A DNA stretch of 64,000 bases from Chara braunii (taxonomy: Eukaryota; Streptophyta; Charophyceae; Charales; Characeae), in contig BFEA01000024.1 in the NCBI GenBank assembly GCA_003427395.1, positions 311,925-375,924 of the forward strand, written 5' to 3'. Below are positions 10,594-21,300 of the stretch, piece by piece. Position 1 is the stretch's first letter, and the number at the start of each line of letters is the position of its first letter. The notes under the pieces are model-generated. The model was not told the DNA's origin. It saw only the letters and a list, made by a program, of their open reading frames with translations, and did not search any database. Made by a program: the position numbers and the translations under genes.

Positions 10594-10998
10594 AATCATA
10601 CATATCTTGGTTTAATTGCGGTTTAGCCTTTTTGTCAAAGAAATATCAAGAATACTCTACAATGCCAGCTAAAAAACGTTATGATCAAGAAATACAAATA
10701 CAAGAACAATTAATCTTACGAACAACAAGATCCTTTGATCGAAGGTCAACAGCTCGACATAATCCATAACTTGAGAAAACAACTTCTAGCCTTTGCTCGA
10801 CATCGTTGGCAGGGGCATCTTATCAGAGGGAAACTTACAACACATCAAACTGAAGAACAAATGGAGGCCACTTTCTTTGCACTAGCCAAATCTAGAACAA
10901 AAAGAACTACGATTGAAGTACTTATTGGTTCAAATAAACAATCCATATCTGATATTAACTCCCTCATCTCGTCAGCAGGGAATCTTGAGACAACATAT
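10594..10998 (+). pseudogene. LINE ORF2 linker between endonuclease and RT (N2)
   Basis: Readable as WFNCGLAFLSKKYQEYS, then PAKKRYDQEIQIQEQ, ending TFFALAKSRTKRTTIEVLIG. The same order is seen in N3 (WFNNGLLYLAKKCNEYS; TFFSLARTRARRTTIDALM). Frameshifts are present near 10740-10790. The coding text breaks at 10998 and resumes at 11869 on the other side of the hAT-like insertion. Confidence 0.7.
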
Positions 10999-11523
10999 CA
11001 CGGTAACCTCGGACCCGGACACCGGACACTTCCAAACTGTCTTCCAGACCAGTGTCTGGACCGGTCCGGACTGTCCGGTGATCCGGACATTATCGGACCC
11101 GGACAGTCCGGACTGGTACCNNNNNNNNNNNNNNNNNNNNNNNNNNNNNNNNNNNNNNNNNNNNNNNNNNNNNNNNNNNNNNNNNNNNNNNNNNNNNNNN
11201 NNNNNNNNNNNNNNNNNNNNNGGGCAGGGGTGTTGGCAGGCCCTTACCTGCTCTGCACCTTGTAGTTCAGGCAGCAGAGCACGTGTTTTGCAGCAAATCA
11301 ACAAGCATATTGAACTAGCAGACATGCAGAGCCGCAAACGGTGCAAAGCAGGCACAAGACTAAAGAAACATGACATTTTTTTTCTGAAAAATGTATGATT
11401 AACTTTGAACTTTGAACTTTGAATTTAGTAATTTAAGCTCATAACTTCATACACAACTTAAAAATTCAAACTTTGCAGTTCAATTCAGAACGTCAGAGTC
11501 TTCAAACTGGCAGCACTCTCAGT

Positions 11524-11565
<42 letters not shown>

Positions 11566-11860
11566 GGGTAACAGCGGCGGGCGCCTTGAAATTGCTCGGG
11601 CCTGTGTCAAACCTGCCACCCTGGAACCCTGCAGTGTCTTGTGTCCGGACCTCTAGGCCCTATCCGGTGGGGTGAAATGACACTGAAAAATCACCCCGTT
11701 ATTTTTCGAGGGGCGGCCAAGACCCGATAAATGTCCTGGGTTGCCCCCCTTTTTTTTTTTTTTCTCCCCAAGGACCTCCATTCGGACATCAGGACCAGAC
11801 ACCGGACACCGGACACCGAACTGTCTGGAACCCGGTCCGGACGTCCGGACGGTTAACATG
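10999..11860. mobile_element. hAT-like non-autonomous transposon (862 bp)
   Basis: An insertion inside LINE N2, flanked by perfect 8-bp direct repeats CAACATAT (10991-10998 and 11861-11868). Removing the element and one repeat restores the LINE text in line with N3. The ends are imperfect inverted repeats: CACGGTAACC-TCGGAC on the left and CATGTTAACCGTCCGGAC read inward from the right. The 8-bp duplication and terminal CA fit the hAT superfamily. Both subterminal regions are packed with CCGGAC/GTCCGG repeats. The interior holds an assembly gap (11121-11221), a CT microsatellite (11525-11561) and no transposase ORF. Confidence 0.8.
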
Positions 11861-11868
11861 CAACATAT

Positions 11869-12958
11869 AACTTCTTCAATGAACTTTTTACCTCAAACAA
11901 AAATAATAAAAATATGGAGGAGGAGGATAATATGATGAAGAACTTTCTCAATCCCTTAACGAGTTCTCTATCACCTGAGCAAATAGCACATTTAGAAAGA
12001 CCGATAACAAAAAACAAAATTTGGACAGCATTACTACAAATGGAGGAAGAGAAAACACTGGCATAGACGGCTTTCCTGAGGAATTTTGGGAAAACATGTG
12101 GCCTACACTATCAAATGATCTAATGAAATTATACACACGAGTACAAGAATTAGGTCAGATATGTGAGTTGGTGGGACAGGGGATTCTAACGTTACTTTAC
12201 AAAAAAGGAAATAAAACTACTATTAGGAATTACCGTCTTATCACATTACTAACAGTAGTCTACAAAATGTTAGCCAAACCTATAACCAATAGGATGATCC
12301 AGTAATGCCTGATCTTATCCATCCTTCACAAACCAGGTTCATAAACGATCGACATAAACAAGACAATATTCTTCTAATCAACGAAATATTGAAACTCTCA
12401 AGACAATCTCACTCGAAAGCCGCCTTTATTTTTATAGATTTTGAGAAAGCCTATGATCATGTGGATTGGCGGTTTTTAGATACTTGCTTAGTGAAAATGA
12501 AGCTTGGACCTTTATTTCGCCAATGGGTCAGCATTCTACACTCCAATGCAACAACCAGGATCTAATTGAATGGTCTTCTCTCCCATAAAATCAAACTTCA
12601 AAGATCAGTTTGTCAAGGGGACCCTCTAGCATCATTCTTATTTCTCATAATCATAAAAGCACTAGCAGCCAATCTAAGATCTAACCAGAACCTTCAATGT
12701 CTACAAATTGCGGGGATATCTGGGGAAGGGATTCCCATTAGTTTTATGTTCGTAGATAACCTCACTGTAATACTAAAAGTGTCACAAGGAAATATGAAAG
12801 AAATTAAAACGTTCATGGATAAGTTTGTTATGGTATCGGATATTGTAGTTAACTACGAAGTAAGACACAAGGATGGTTCATTCACTCAAATGGGATTAGA
12901 CCCCCAGAAATACCTAGGATTAAATGGTTACCACTTGAGGCACCCATCAAAGTGTTAG
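11869..12958 (+). pseudogene. LINE reverse transcriptase (N2)
   Basis: RT domain spread over frames ending at 12305, 12565 and 12958. Visible: ITKNKIWTALLQMEEEKT; TLLYKKGNKTTIRNYR then ITLLTVVYKMLAK; FIFIDFEKAYDHVDW with the motif A aspartate; SVCQGDPLASFLFLI (motif B); and FMFVDNLTVI at motif C. N3 has FADD at motif C, so here the second catalytic aspartate is asparagine and the preceding alanine is valine. Single-base changes produced stops at about 12063, 12303 and 12563. The enzyme cannot be active. Confidence 0.85.
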
Positions 12959-13028
12959 GGGTATCCCTCACTGCTCAAGGTAAACCATCGATCAATGATG
13001 ATGGATCTCTCGCCCAACTCTGGATAAA

Positions 13029-13682
13029 ATGAATCAATGGAAAAATAAACGCACATCAACCTTTGGTAGATCGTTAGTTATTAACAATGTTGTGCTAGCA
13101 TCTACATGGTCTAAGTCAGCAATCTGGTCAATTGGAAAAACCGCAACCAATGCCTTAAGGAAGCTAATAACATCCTTTATATGGAGAGGGGACCGTGACG
13201 CACCTACGATAATTCCAATGGTAGCTTGGCTTACCCTTATACAACCAAAATCACGAGGGGGATTAGGTCTGTTAGACCCAGATCTTTAGAGTCAAGTTTC
13301 GTCACTTCAATGGGTTAAAAAGTTAATTTTTTAAACAGAGCTACCATGACTCTCCTTGGCCTTAGAACAAATCCAAAGGCCCACCCCCTCCTCTGCAAAG
13401 AATATACATCCACTTGCATGGTTGAAAGATAGATATTGGAGTATCCCACGCCCCAATTTCTCATCGCAAGAGGGAGGAATCAGAGGTGAATCCAGAAAGG
13501 ATTTGATTTTAGACAATTTTTGGATTTCCTTGCTAAAATTATGGAGAAAATTGTCACTACCTAATAAACCTTTTCCATCAAGATATGAAGAAATTTTATG
13601 GCAGCCCCTTTTTGGTAATAAGTGGATAACAGATCAGCATGGATGTATCTTTAATAGTTCTTCCTCACCTTGGACCACTTGA
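13029..13682 (+). pseudogene. LINE ORF2 region after the RT (N2)
   Basis: Frames 13029-13289 and 13356-13682 cover the stretch downstream of the RT: SLVINNVVLASTWSKSAIWS, LITSFIWRGD, SRGGLGLLDPDL, then WLKDRYWSIPRPNF and YEEILWQPLFGNKWITD. The same order occurs in N3 and partly in N1. Stops at about 13287 and 13680 interrupt it. This segment is conserved in plant-type LINEs, but I cannot name a catalytic role. Confidence 0.75.
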
Positions 13683-13754
13683 GTGAAAAAGGGCATAGTC
13701 AGGATTAAGGACCTATGAGACCCAATATCAAAAGGATGGAAATCGACAAATCAA

Positions 13755-14342
13755 TTGAGAACCGATGTACATTATGCACACCATTTCACTGAATCTTTGG
13801 AACAAATCACTTCTTTAAATTTTTTATTCCCTTGGCTTGGTCATTGTCACTTAAAAAAAGGGTCAATTTTGCAAGGATCGGATTGGGTAGTTGGTTTTGA
13901 CCACAATAATCAAAAGATTATAGGACAGGTAGTATGTATGCATCAAGATGGGGGGTTTCGAATAAAAAAGGATTTCACATTAGCTAGATATGATCCTAAT
14001 AAGGTGGATTTTTTTTCCAAATCCACTTTGTATAGGATCAGATGTTTGTTGATCCCCTCATCCAACAGATGGTGTGCATACTTCCCTGATATACCGATCC
14101 CAAAACTTCTCATAGACCCAGAAGAATGGAGATGGCAAATTAATAAAAAAGGAAGGTACAAAATGTTGCACTCTCTTACAGTCAGAGCCGCTTATCGACT
14201 ACTGAGACCAAAGGTTGATGTCCCGTCTATGATTCAAGATCGATGGGCCAGACATCTTAATATTAATAATGATATTCTTATACATATACGATGGTTTAAA
14301 CATATTAAAGAGAGACCAACGAAGTTTGCCTCTCTACAATGA
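13755..14342 (+). pseudogene. LINE ORF2 C-terminal region before the zinc module (N2)
   Basis: A 195-residue open frame. It contains LRTDVHYAHHFTESLEQI, a GSDWVVGFDHNNQKIIGQVV segment, TLYRIRCLLIPSSNRWCAYF, and RAAYRLLRPKVDVPSMIQDR. N3 carries the same order at 18608-19099 and 18242-18577. The frame ends at a stop after FASLQ at 14340. The zinc-binding module follows in the next frame after 13 bases. Confidence 0.75.
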
Positions 14343-14355
14343 CAGATATACATAA

Positions 14356-15213
14356 ATGCAACTAAGGTGCTTACCAATCAATGATTGGTTGATAGATCAC
14401 ACAGCTCTGAAACAGAAAGGTATAGCAAATCCTTGGTGTCAATTTTGTATCAAGACATGTCCTTCACACAAATACAGAGAAACGATTGAGCATATATTCA
14501 CGCAGTGTCCAGGCTCAATTCTCATGTGGAGAAGATGGGACGACATATGGAGGAGGCTCACTGGGTTAGACCGACCATGGGAATGGAGAGCAATCCTCAT
14601 AGGATACTGGAATCCTGTACTGATAGAACTGATCAATTTTCAACAAAGCCTTTACTATTTGGGAAGAAAGGCTATACTTTGGGCCTTGTGGTATAAACGA
14701 TGTGTAAGGGTGATGGAAGAAGTGGGGATCGAAGGAAAAGAACTGTCAGATATCATCATTCAGTTTGTAGAAACAGAGATTAGGGCTCAATGCGCTAATA
14801 CCATAATCAAACTCAATTTCTTTCAAAAAAAATCTTATATTAAAAAAGGCATCCTGAAATTTGAAATGGATTGGCTTGGGGATTTGGAAGAGAGAAAAGT
14901 TGGGAAAGTGGAATGGGCAGGTGAAAGAGGGTCGGATTTGCCTCTCAAAAGGGACTATAAGTTGATGTTTGATTCCTGGTTTGCTTCTAAGCCAAGGGAT
15001 TCTCTTAGGAAAGCTGAGGAATTTTCAGAACTCTTTCCCCCTTCAGATGAGGCACTGGTAGAACTGCAATGGTTTGGTAGGGGGAAGATGTGGTTGGGGG
15101 CTGAAGAGGTGGTTTTTGCTCCCCTTCAAATGATTGTAATACCTTATTATGCTCTTGTACCTTGTAAGGGACGCTGGACCCGTTTTCCAGCAGGTGTCAA
15201 TCCCCACCAATAG
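14356..15213 (+). pseudogene. LINE ORF2 zinc-binding module and C-terminus (N2)
   Basis: A 285-residue frame with the best preserved zf-RVT-like module in the window: WCQFC (CxxC), then ETIEHIFTQCPG with histidine and cysteine ligands. After it come LGRKAILWALWYKRC, DWLGDLEERKVGKVEWAG and RDYKLMFDSWF, and a C-terminus VELQWFGRG. The last 40 or so residues run into the 3' UTR block GGGACGCTGGACCCG, so the true end is probably near 15100. The reading frame is intact but belongs to a broken ORF2. Confidence 0.8.
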
Positions 15214-15252
15214 ATGGAGCCATATCTTTAAAAAAAAAAAAAAAAAAAAAAA
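15160..15252 (+). other. LINE N2 3' UTR block and poly-A tail
   Basis: The family 3' block GGGACGCTGGACCCGTTTTC and CCCCACCAATAGATGGAGCC is followed by 23 A. It is nearly identical to the N1 end at 2654-2710 and to the reverse complement at 17425-17485. It probably serves as the RT recognition end of this LINE family. Confidence 0.75.
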
Positions 15253-15287
15253 GAGTTTGGTGTGCGAGTTAGGTGAAATTATGGGAT

Positions 15288-15311
15288 TGTGTGTGTGTGT
15301 GTGTGTGTGTG
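15288..15311. repeat. (GT)n microsatellite
   Basis: Twelve GT units, followed by GCATATGC and a 10-G run. Confidence 0.9.
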
Positions 15312-15639
15312 CATATGCAAGGGGGGGGGGGTGGCCCTTTCCCCACCAATCAATTAATCAATCATTCATTCAAAAATCTTTTTTTTCTTTTTTTCTTAAA
15401 CCACCAATACTTGGCCCAGCTATTGAAGCCGAGCCTGAATATGCCCTGCGCGCCAATTTTTGCCGAGTCTGCGGGGAGTGGGAAAAAATACGGGACATCT
15501 GCTGCTGCAAGAAGGTACCGCCCCTTCCTTTAGACCTGCTGCCAGCAGATGGAACGTAAACAGGCCGTCGTTCATTCAATGCTCACGTGAAGGATCTTCT
15601 TCCAAAAAAAAAAAAGCCAAAAAAAAAAAAAAAGAGAAA

Positions 15640-16000
15640 CGTGAACGTCGTGCAGCAGTGAAGCCACATGCGTCGAAGTTGCAACGTTACACTGCCTCTG
15701 GGACCTGAGGCAATGAATGCTCCCGTCTCTCACGGGGAGCAAGTGCAGAAACAACCAACTATCTTATTATCAAAAAAAAGAAAAAAAAAACGAAAAGGGG
15801 GAAACGGGAAACAGGCATCTGAACGTGATTGGCCTGAGATTCATACAACGGCGTGCAGCAGTGAAGCCAGATACATGCGTCAAAGTTACAGCGTCACACT
15901 GTCTCTGGGACCTGAGGCATTGAATGCTCCCCGTCTCTCACCGGGAGCAAGTGCACAAACAGCCAACGATCTGATTACCAAAAAAAAAAAAAAAAACGAG
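15640..16000. repeat. Tandem pair of about 208-bp A-tailed units
   Basis: Two consecutive, similar units. Each starts near CGTGCAGCAGTGAAGCCA (15648 and 15855), contains a CTCTGGGACCTGAGGCA then GAATGCTCCCGTCTCTCAC block and GGGAGCAAGTGCA, and ends in an A-rich tract with a GAAAAGGGGGAAACG-like tail. The A-rich ends suggest a retroposed short element duplicated in tandem. I could not find convincing pol III boxes. Confidence 0.7.
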
Positions 16001-17333
16001 AAGGGGGAAACGAAAAACCAACACAAGAACGTAATTGCCCAAAAATTCATAAAACCCCCCCCCAAAGCAAACCCAAAAAAATACACCCCCCCCCCCCTGC
16101 CCGCCCCCCCAAAAAAAAAAGAAAGGAAAGCAACCATCTATCTTTATTTTTTCCTCGTCCGTTTTCTTTTTTGTTTTTTGCCTCCTTGCTACCACTGTCT
16201 GCGCGTTTCCAGATAGCAGACCACCAGGACATCGTGCAGTCCTTTTGCCCCGTTTCCATGGGGCCACCAGCTACCTCCCCCATTGCCATCCCAAGCCTTT
16301 GCCGAGGCGCGGGAAACGCGTAGCGTTAACGCTAAGGGCCCGCGGCCGATGTATGGGCCAAGTACTGGTGGTTTAATTCTTTTTCCTCCCCCCCTCCTCC
16401 TAATTTATTTTTTTCACTTACAGGGGGTGGGGCCAGGGTTCAGATCCCGGAATCCCGATCTCGATCGGCGGGACCCCCCTCCCCTCGGCTAAGGCGGGTG
16501 GCCAAGGGTCTCGACTGCTGTGTCGAGTGGATATATAGCCAACACTTAAACCTAGTGATCGTCACCTCGTCCGCTCAACTATTGTGCAGATTAGCCTGGA
16601 TCCTGTAGGCTGCAGTCCGTCGCAGCCATCCAACCTACAATTCTGCAAAGCTGCAGCTGACTCGTCAGAACTTTCCAAAACGTTGATTACCACCTCATCT
16701 AGCCACTACTCCTCCAGAGTTGGCCGATCTATTGCAAGAGAGAGAGAACACAACGCGCTTGCGGGGTTTATAGTTGCGGAGAAGAGAAGGAGAGGAGAGA
16801 GAGTGAGGATGATAGAAAGAAAAGGAGAGAAAGGGAGACACAGACCCATGTCGATCCGTGTTGAAGCACTTCGTAGCCAATCAGATCGCAGCGTGAGGTG
16901 TTCAAAGCCTCTTTACACGTTGCCGTTGAATTTGTACAGGTACTCGGGGGGGAGTCGGCAGGGCCTTCTTGCGTTTAGGTGAAGGTGAGAAGGGAGGTTC
17001 GAAAAACAAGGTATAGCAAGACCAAGATTCAAGGGAAGTAAGAAGGAGGAAGGGTGCAAAGGGAAGGGGAAAAAGACAGTTTTATCTTAGTGCTAATGAC
17101 GCGAAGAACGAGATTGAAGAAGCGAGGAAAAATTGCTTTGCGGAAACGAGGCGTAGAAAAATGGACTCACGGGAAATCAAAAAGTCACCAAAACAGTTAG
17201 TACTTGAAGTACCAGTGAAGCCGCACCTAATTCCTAAAGCCGAATTGAAGCTGAAAAGTTTGAAATAAAATTCCGCTCATGGACGAATTCCTACGCCTTT
17301 CCTGATCCATCAACAAAAATTACATGGGGTTCG

Positions 17334-17336
<3 letters not shown>
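16001..17336. other. Unrecognised region between two LINEs
   Basis: Starts with poly-A and poly-C runs (16040-16125). At 16315-16350 is GGAAACGCGTAGCGTTAACGC. A GGTTCAGATCCC stretch lies near 16437. An open frame at 16584-16982 has only a TTG start and an arginine-rich, low-complexity middle derived from GAGA-rich DNA; I do not regard it as a gene. Nothing else was recognised. Confidence 0.3.
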
Positions 17337-17367
<31 letters not shown>

Positions 17368-17489
17368 TAGGCCTTGGCTGCTAGTGACGATGGTAAGAGC
17401 ATCAATCACTAGCGGCCCAGCCTCTGGCTCCATTCTATTGGTGGGGAGCTGCACCTGCTGGAAATCAGGTCCAGCATCCCTTTAAATTA

Positions 17490-18240
17490 TACTGAATTAT
17501 GAATCAAGGGGAGATGTGTCCCATAGTGAGCTGCCTCTTCAGCCAAAAAATTGGCCGCCTGATGAATATGTAATAACTAGGAGCTGTCTAATCACAAACA
17601 ACCTACCCAAATATTTGTTATTCAATCTGAGCCAAAGGAACTCTTACTATCCTCATCCCCTACTCTTCCCCCCCTCCAAACCAATCAAGATCTACCAAAG
17701 CAAGCTCAAAAGGAGGAAAGGGATCTGGAAATGCATCTGGCGACCTCAAGGTAGCACCTGGCAACACATCAAACCAATCCTGGAAGATGATCTCATAGTC
17801 TCTTTTGAAATTCGTCTCATCCTCTTCCCCTCCCGATCAGTCCACATTTCCCATTTTCCTTCCGGAAGAGTCACCCAGCCAATCCTTTGTGAAAGTTTGA
17901 ATTCATTTCTTAATATCCTGTTTTTGCTACATCACATGAAGCCCAGATTTAGTCTTGTCCCATTGATATCTTACTTCTGTTTCGATGAACTTTTGGACCA
18001 TCTCTAACATTTCTCTGCCCTCAATCCTTACCTTTTCCATTGTGAATACACATCTTTTATACCATAATACCCATAAAATGACTTTTCTACCAATGTTGAA
18101 TAAATTATGTTGAAACGATGTTAGTGAAATGAGGCCAGGGCCCCAATGTCCCAGGAGGATCGCCCTTTAGTCCCAACGCCAATCTAAGCTTGTCAATTTA
18201 TTCCATACATAATCCCAGCGCCTCCACAACAATTTTGCCC
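17490..18240 (-). pseudogene. LINE ORF2 C-terminal tail, degraded (N3)
   Basis: No long frame, but short minus-strand stretches match the tail of N2: around 17690-17860 they give FKRDYEIIFQDWF, then PDAFPDPFPPFELALVDLDW, beside N2's RDYKLMFDSWF and SDEALVELQWF. The plus-strand frame 17516-18007 is the antisense shadow of this region. Confidence 0.6.
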
Positions 18241-18241
18241 C

Positions 18242-18577
18242 CTAACATTGTAAAAAAATGTGTTCTATTGTCTCTCTAATTTTTCTACTGGGGAAGGCCT
18301 CCACACACACATCACACCACGATACAACTACCCCCGTCTGCTTCAGAGTGGTGTGGTCAATCAGCCTGTCATTTGTTGGCAAACATCGATGGATTATCTG
18401 CCATTGCAATGATACAAATTTAGCAGGTTTCTCTTTGAAACCTTGACACCACTTAATTGGTTTGAGCAGGTCTGTATAAATATTTAAATGTTTGGTCCAC
18501 CGTTCTTGAATAATGTCAAATACATCAACTCTTGGACGTAACAGACGATACGAGGCTTTCACCGATAAGGACTGCAA
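18242..18577 (-). pseudogene. LINE ORF2 zinc-binding module (N3)
   Basis: A 111-residue frame: ASYRLLRPRVDVFDIIQERW, HRCLPTNDRLIDHT, WCDVC (CxxC) and ETIEHIFLQC with the histidine and last cysteine, so all four zinc ligands are present. The frame stops right after the last cysteine at 18242. The order matches N2 at 14180-14520. Confidence 0.82.
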
Positions 18578-18607
18578 TTTCTGAGCCTTGCATCTCCTGT
18601 TGGCGCG

Positions 18608-19390
18608 CTAGGTCCATTCTGCAGGATCCAAAGGGAGATCTGGAATGGGGGAATTTTGTGCATACACAATCCATCCTTTAGTTGTTGAACAATACAATGT
18701 TCTCACCCTATAGAGTGTATTAAAATGGAAAACCCCCACCTTGTCCTGATTACTATGTGATACGGAGAAGTCCTTATGGAACATAAAGATGTTTACTAGA
18801 GCCCCTTCCATATGAATATCCAATATCTGACCCACCACCCTGTCACCCGTCGTAAGATGAGCACACACCCAGTCCGCAACCAAAAAAATGGGACCCTTTT
18901 TAAGAGCAGTCACCCAGGCCAATGGAATGGATGAAATTACTAAATCTAGGTTTTCAGCTAGATTATGTGCATACTTAACATCCTTTCTCAATTGATTAAC
19001 TGATTTCCAACTCTTACTTTCCTGGTCCCATAAATCTTTAATCCTTACAATACCATGTCTGACCCAAGTGGACCACGGGGATGTGGAACTTATGAACACT
19101 CTTCCTTGTGCGTTTGTGATTCATCTATTGCCAAAGATTGGTTGACGTAGGACTTCCTCATATCTAGAAGGAGGAGATCTGTTTGGCAACGACAAAAAAT
19201 GCCAAGTATTCAATAAGGTTGCCCAAAAAATGTCCAAAACCAAATCCCTTCTTACTAGCCCCCCATCCCCCTCCTTCTGAGAATGTGATTGTGGGCGAGG
19301 AATGGACCAATATCTGTCTTCTACCCAAATCAGTGGATTAACATCTTTTGTAGTTTGTGGAACCAATCTACATATTTGTTCTAGTGTCAA
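18608..19390 (-). pseudogene. LINE ORF2 region between RT and zinc module (N3)
   Basis: Two frames (19121-19390, then 18608-19099). The first has LEQICRLVPQTTKDVNPLIW, then EDRYWSIPRPQ and YEEVLRQPIFGNR; the second FISSTSPWSTWVRHGIVRIK, LRKDVKYAHNLAENLDLVI and TLYRVRTLYCSTTKGWIVYA. Both align with N2 at 13356-14100 and N1 at 600-1006. A frameshift near 19100-19120 separates them. Confidence 0.78.
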
Positions 19391-19561
19391 TGCTTGCCAT
19401 GGAAGATCCGTGGTAAATATTAATCGTTTTAATCATTGAAGGGCTAGTGCTTGGCACTGGATAGAAGGATCCAAAATGCCTAATCCTCCTTTAGCCTTCC
19501 GCTAGATAAGAACCTGCCACGCCACTCTAGGTATAGCATGTGCTGTCTCGTGATCTCCACG

Positions 19562-20707
19562 TCAAAGAAAGGCCGTGAGCTGACTCTTAAGTTCTTTAGT
19601 TGCTCCTTTACTTAAAGACCATAGAGCAAACTTATACCAAATTGAGGCCAATACTACATTATTGATGACCAAAGCCCTTCCAAACAATGAAGTATGCTGA
19701 TTTTTCAATTGTTTCATTTTTTGTATGGCTGGGGAAGTGATCCATACATCATTAGAATTAGGCTTTCTCCTAGCTGTGAGTAAAACACCCAAAACCCTGA
19801 TTGGAGCTTCTAATGGTAACCATTTTACCTTTGGGTCCTCAGGAGGCCTCAACCCTTGAGAGTGAATCCACCATCCCTGTGTCTTACTTCCCCAATTGAC
19901 CATCATGTCTGACAGGAGGGAAAACTTATCCATTAGAGCTTTTAACTCTTTTATATTTTCTTTGGATGCCTCCATCATTATAGTAAGATCATCAGCAAAC
20001 ATAGAGCAAATTGGTATAGCCTCTTCTGGGATACCCGTAATCTGAAGTCTTTTCAGACTCTGATTAGTCCGTAGATTGGCTCCTAATGCTTCCATTATAA
20101 TCAAAAAAAGAAATGGAGCTAATGGTTCACCCTGCTTGACCGATCTTTGTAGACGGATTTCCGGAGAAAGAAGACCATTGATCTGAACCCTTGTAGTGGC
20201 ATTGGAATGAAGGATGGTGATCCACCTATGAATGGATGGCCCGAAATTCAACTCATTTAAGCACGTGTCCAAAAAAATCCAATCCACATGATCATAAGTT
20301 TTCTCAAAATCTATAAAAACAAAGGCAGTTTTTTGGTGATTCTGACGAGACAACTTAATCATCTCATTTATGAGCAATATGTTATCCTGAATGTTTCTCC
20401 CATTAATGAATCCCGTTTGAGAAGGATGAATGATGTCGGGCATTATTGGGATGAAACGATTTGCAATGGCATTGGCCAACATTTTGTATACTACTGTAAG
20501 CAGGGTGATGGGTCTATAATTCCTTATATTCGTTGTATCCCTCTTTTTGTGTAGTAAGGTTAAGACCCTTTGCCCAACTATTTTAACCCATACTCCCCAT
20601 TTCCTGAACTTGTTGGTAAAATTCCACCAAATCATCAGCGAAAAATGACCACATTGTTTCCCAAAACTCTTTAGGAAGACCATCGAAACCCGGAGTTTTA
20701 TTCTCAT
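19562..20707 (-). pseudogene. LINE reverse transcriptase, well preserved (N3)
   Basis: A 381-residue frame with an almost complete LINE RT, which copies the element RNA at the nicked target. Visible: TLLHKKRDTTNIRNYRPITL; FIFRF-like start, then FVFIDFEKTYDHVDWIFLD with the motif A aspartate; SVKQGEPLAPFLFLI (motif B); CSMFADDLTIM with both motif C aspartates; and the thumb with VRVLGVL-type sequence and SLFGRALVINNVVLASIW. The catalytic triad is intact, unlike in N2. A frameshift near 20595 joins it to the upstream frame (20583-21044), so the full ORF2 is still broken. Confidence 0.88.
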
Positions 20708-21300
20708 CCATTTGCAACAACGCAGTCCAGATTTCTTCCTTAGTAATAGGTTCTTTCAGTTTCTTTTTTTGTCTTTGCGACAACTCTTGAGTCATAGGGG
20801 CTAAAAAATCATGTAGGATTGGATCTACAATCGATACATCGACCCTAAATTTAAAAAGATTTTTGAAGAAGTCATATGCCACCTTCAGACTACTGGTCGA
20901 AGTGGCAGTCTCTTGTTGAGGCAACTGTTGTGGATCCATCAAGGCATCAATAGTCGTTCTTCTAGCTCTTGTGCGAGCCAGAGAAAAAAAGGTTGTATCC
21001 ATTTGTCCTTCCTTCGAATGTTTGAAGAACTTTCCTCTAATCAAATGCCCTTGTCAACGATGCTGCGCAAAGGTTAGTAGTTGATCCCTAAGAGCTAGAA
21101 TATCATCATGTTGAGATACTTGTTCTGGATTATCTTGAAGTTCATATTTAAGAATTTGTTCCTGAATATTCATTTCTTGCTGATATCTTTCCTTGGCTAT
21201 TAGTTTAGAGTATTCATTACATTTTTTAGCTAAATATAATAGTCCATTATTGAACCATGCAATATATGAATCATGTCTTTCTTTGGTAGAGTGTCAGTAC
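20583..21300 (-). pseudogene. LINE ORF2 linker and N-terminal RT (N3)
   Basis: The frame at 20583-21044 reads TFFSLARTRARRTTIDALMD, then PITKEEIWTALLQMDENKTP, GFDGLPKEFWETMW, the start of the RT fingers. Reading on through a stop at about 21055 gives WFNNGLLYLAKKCNEYSKL and QEMNIQEQILKYELQDNPEQ. This is the segment used to recognise both sides of the G1 insertion in N2. Confidence 0.75.

Larger units (their letters stand above)
10594..15252 (+). mobile_element. LINE N2, 3' part (RT, zinc-binding module, 3' UTR, poly-A)
   Basis: Continuation of the LINE begun at 2.8 kb. It resumes at TCATACATATCTTGGTTT, matching N3 at about 21270-21240 (reverse complement), and runs through the linker, RT, connection and zinc-binding module to a 23-A tail at 15230-15252. 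It is interrupted once by the hAT-like element at 10999-11860. The many stops are spread over the whole length, so it is an old copy. Confidence 0.8.

Noticed and set aside
16584-16982. A host gene with arginine-rich protein
   Set aside because: No ATG start, low-complexity coding from GAGA-rich DNA, and no domain.
17516-18007. A 163-residue plus-strand open frame
   Set aside because: It is antisense to the degraded C-terminal tail of LINE N3, whose motifs are readable on the minus strand.
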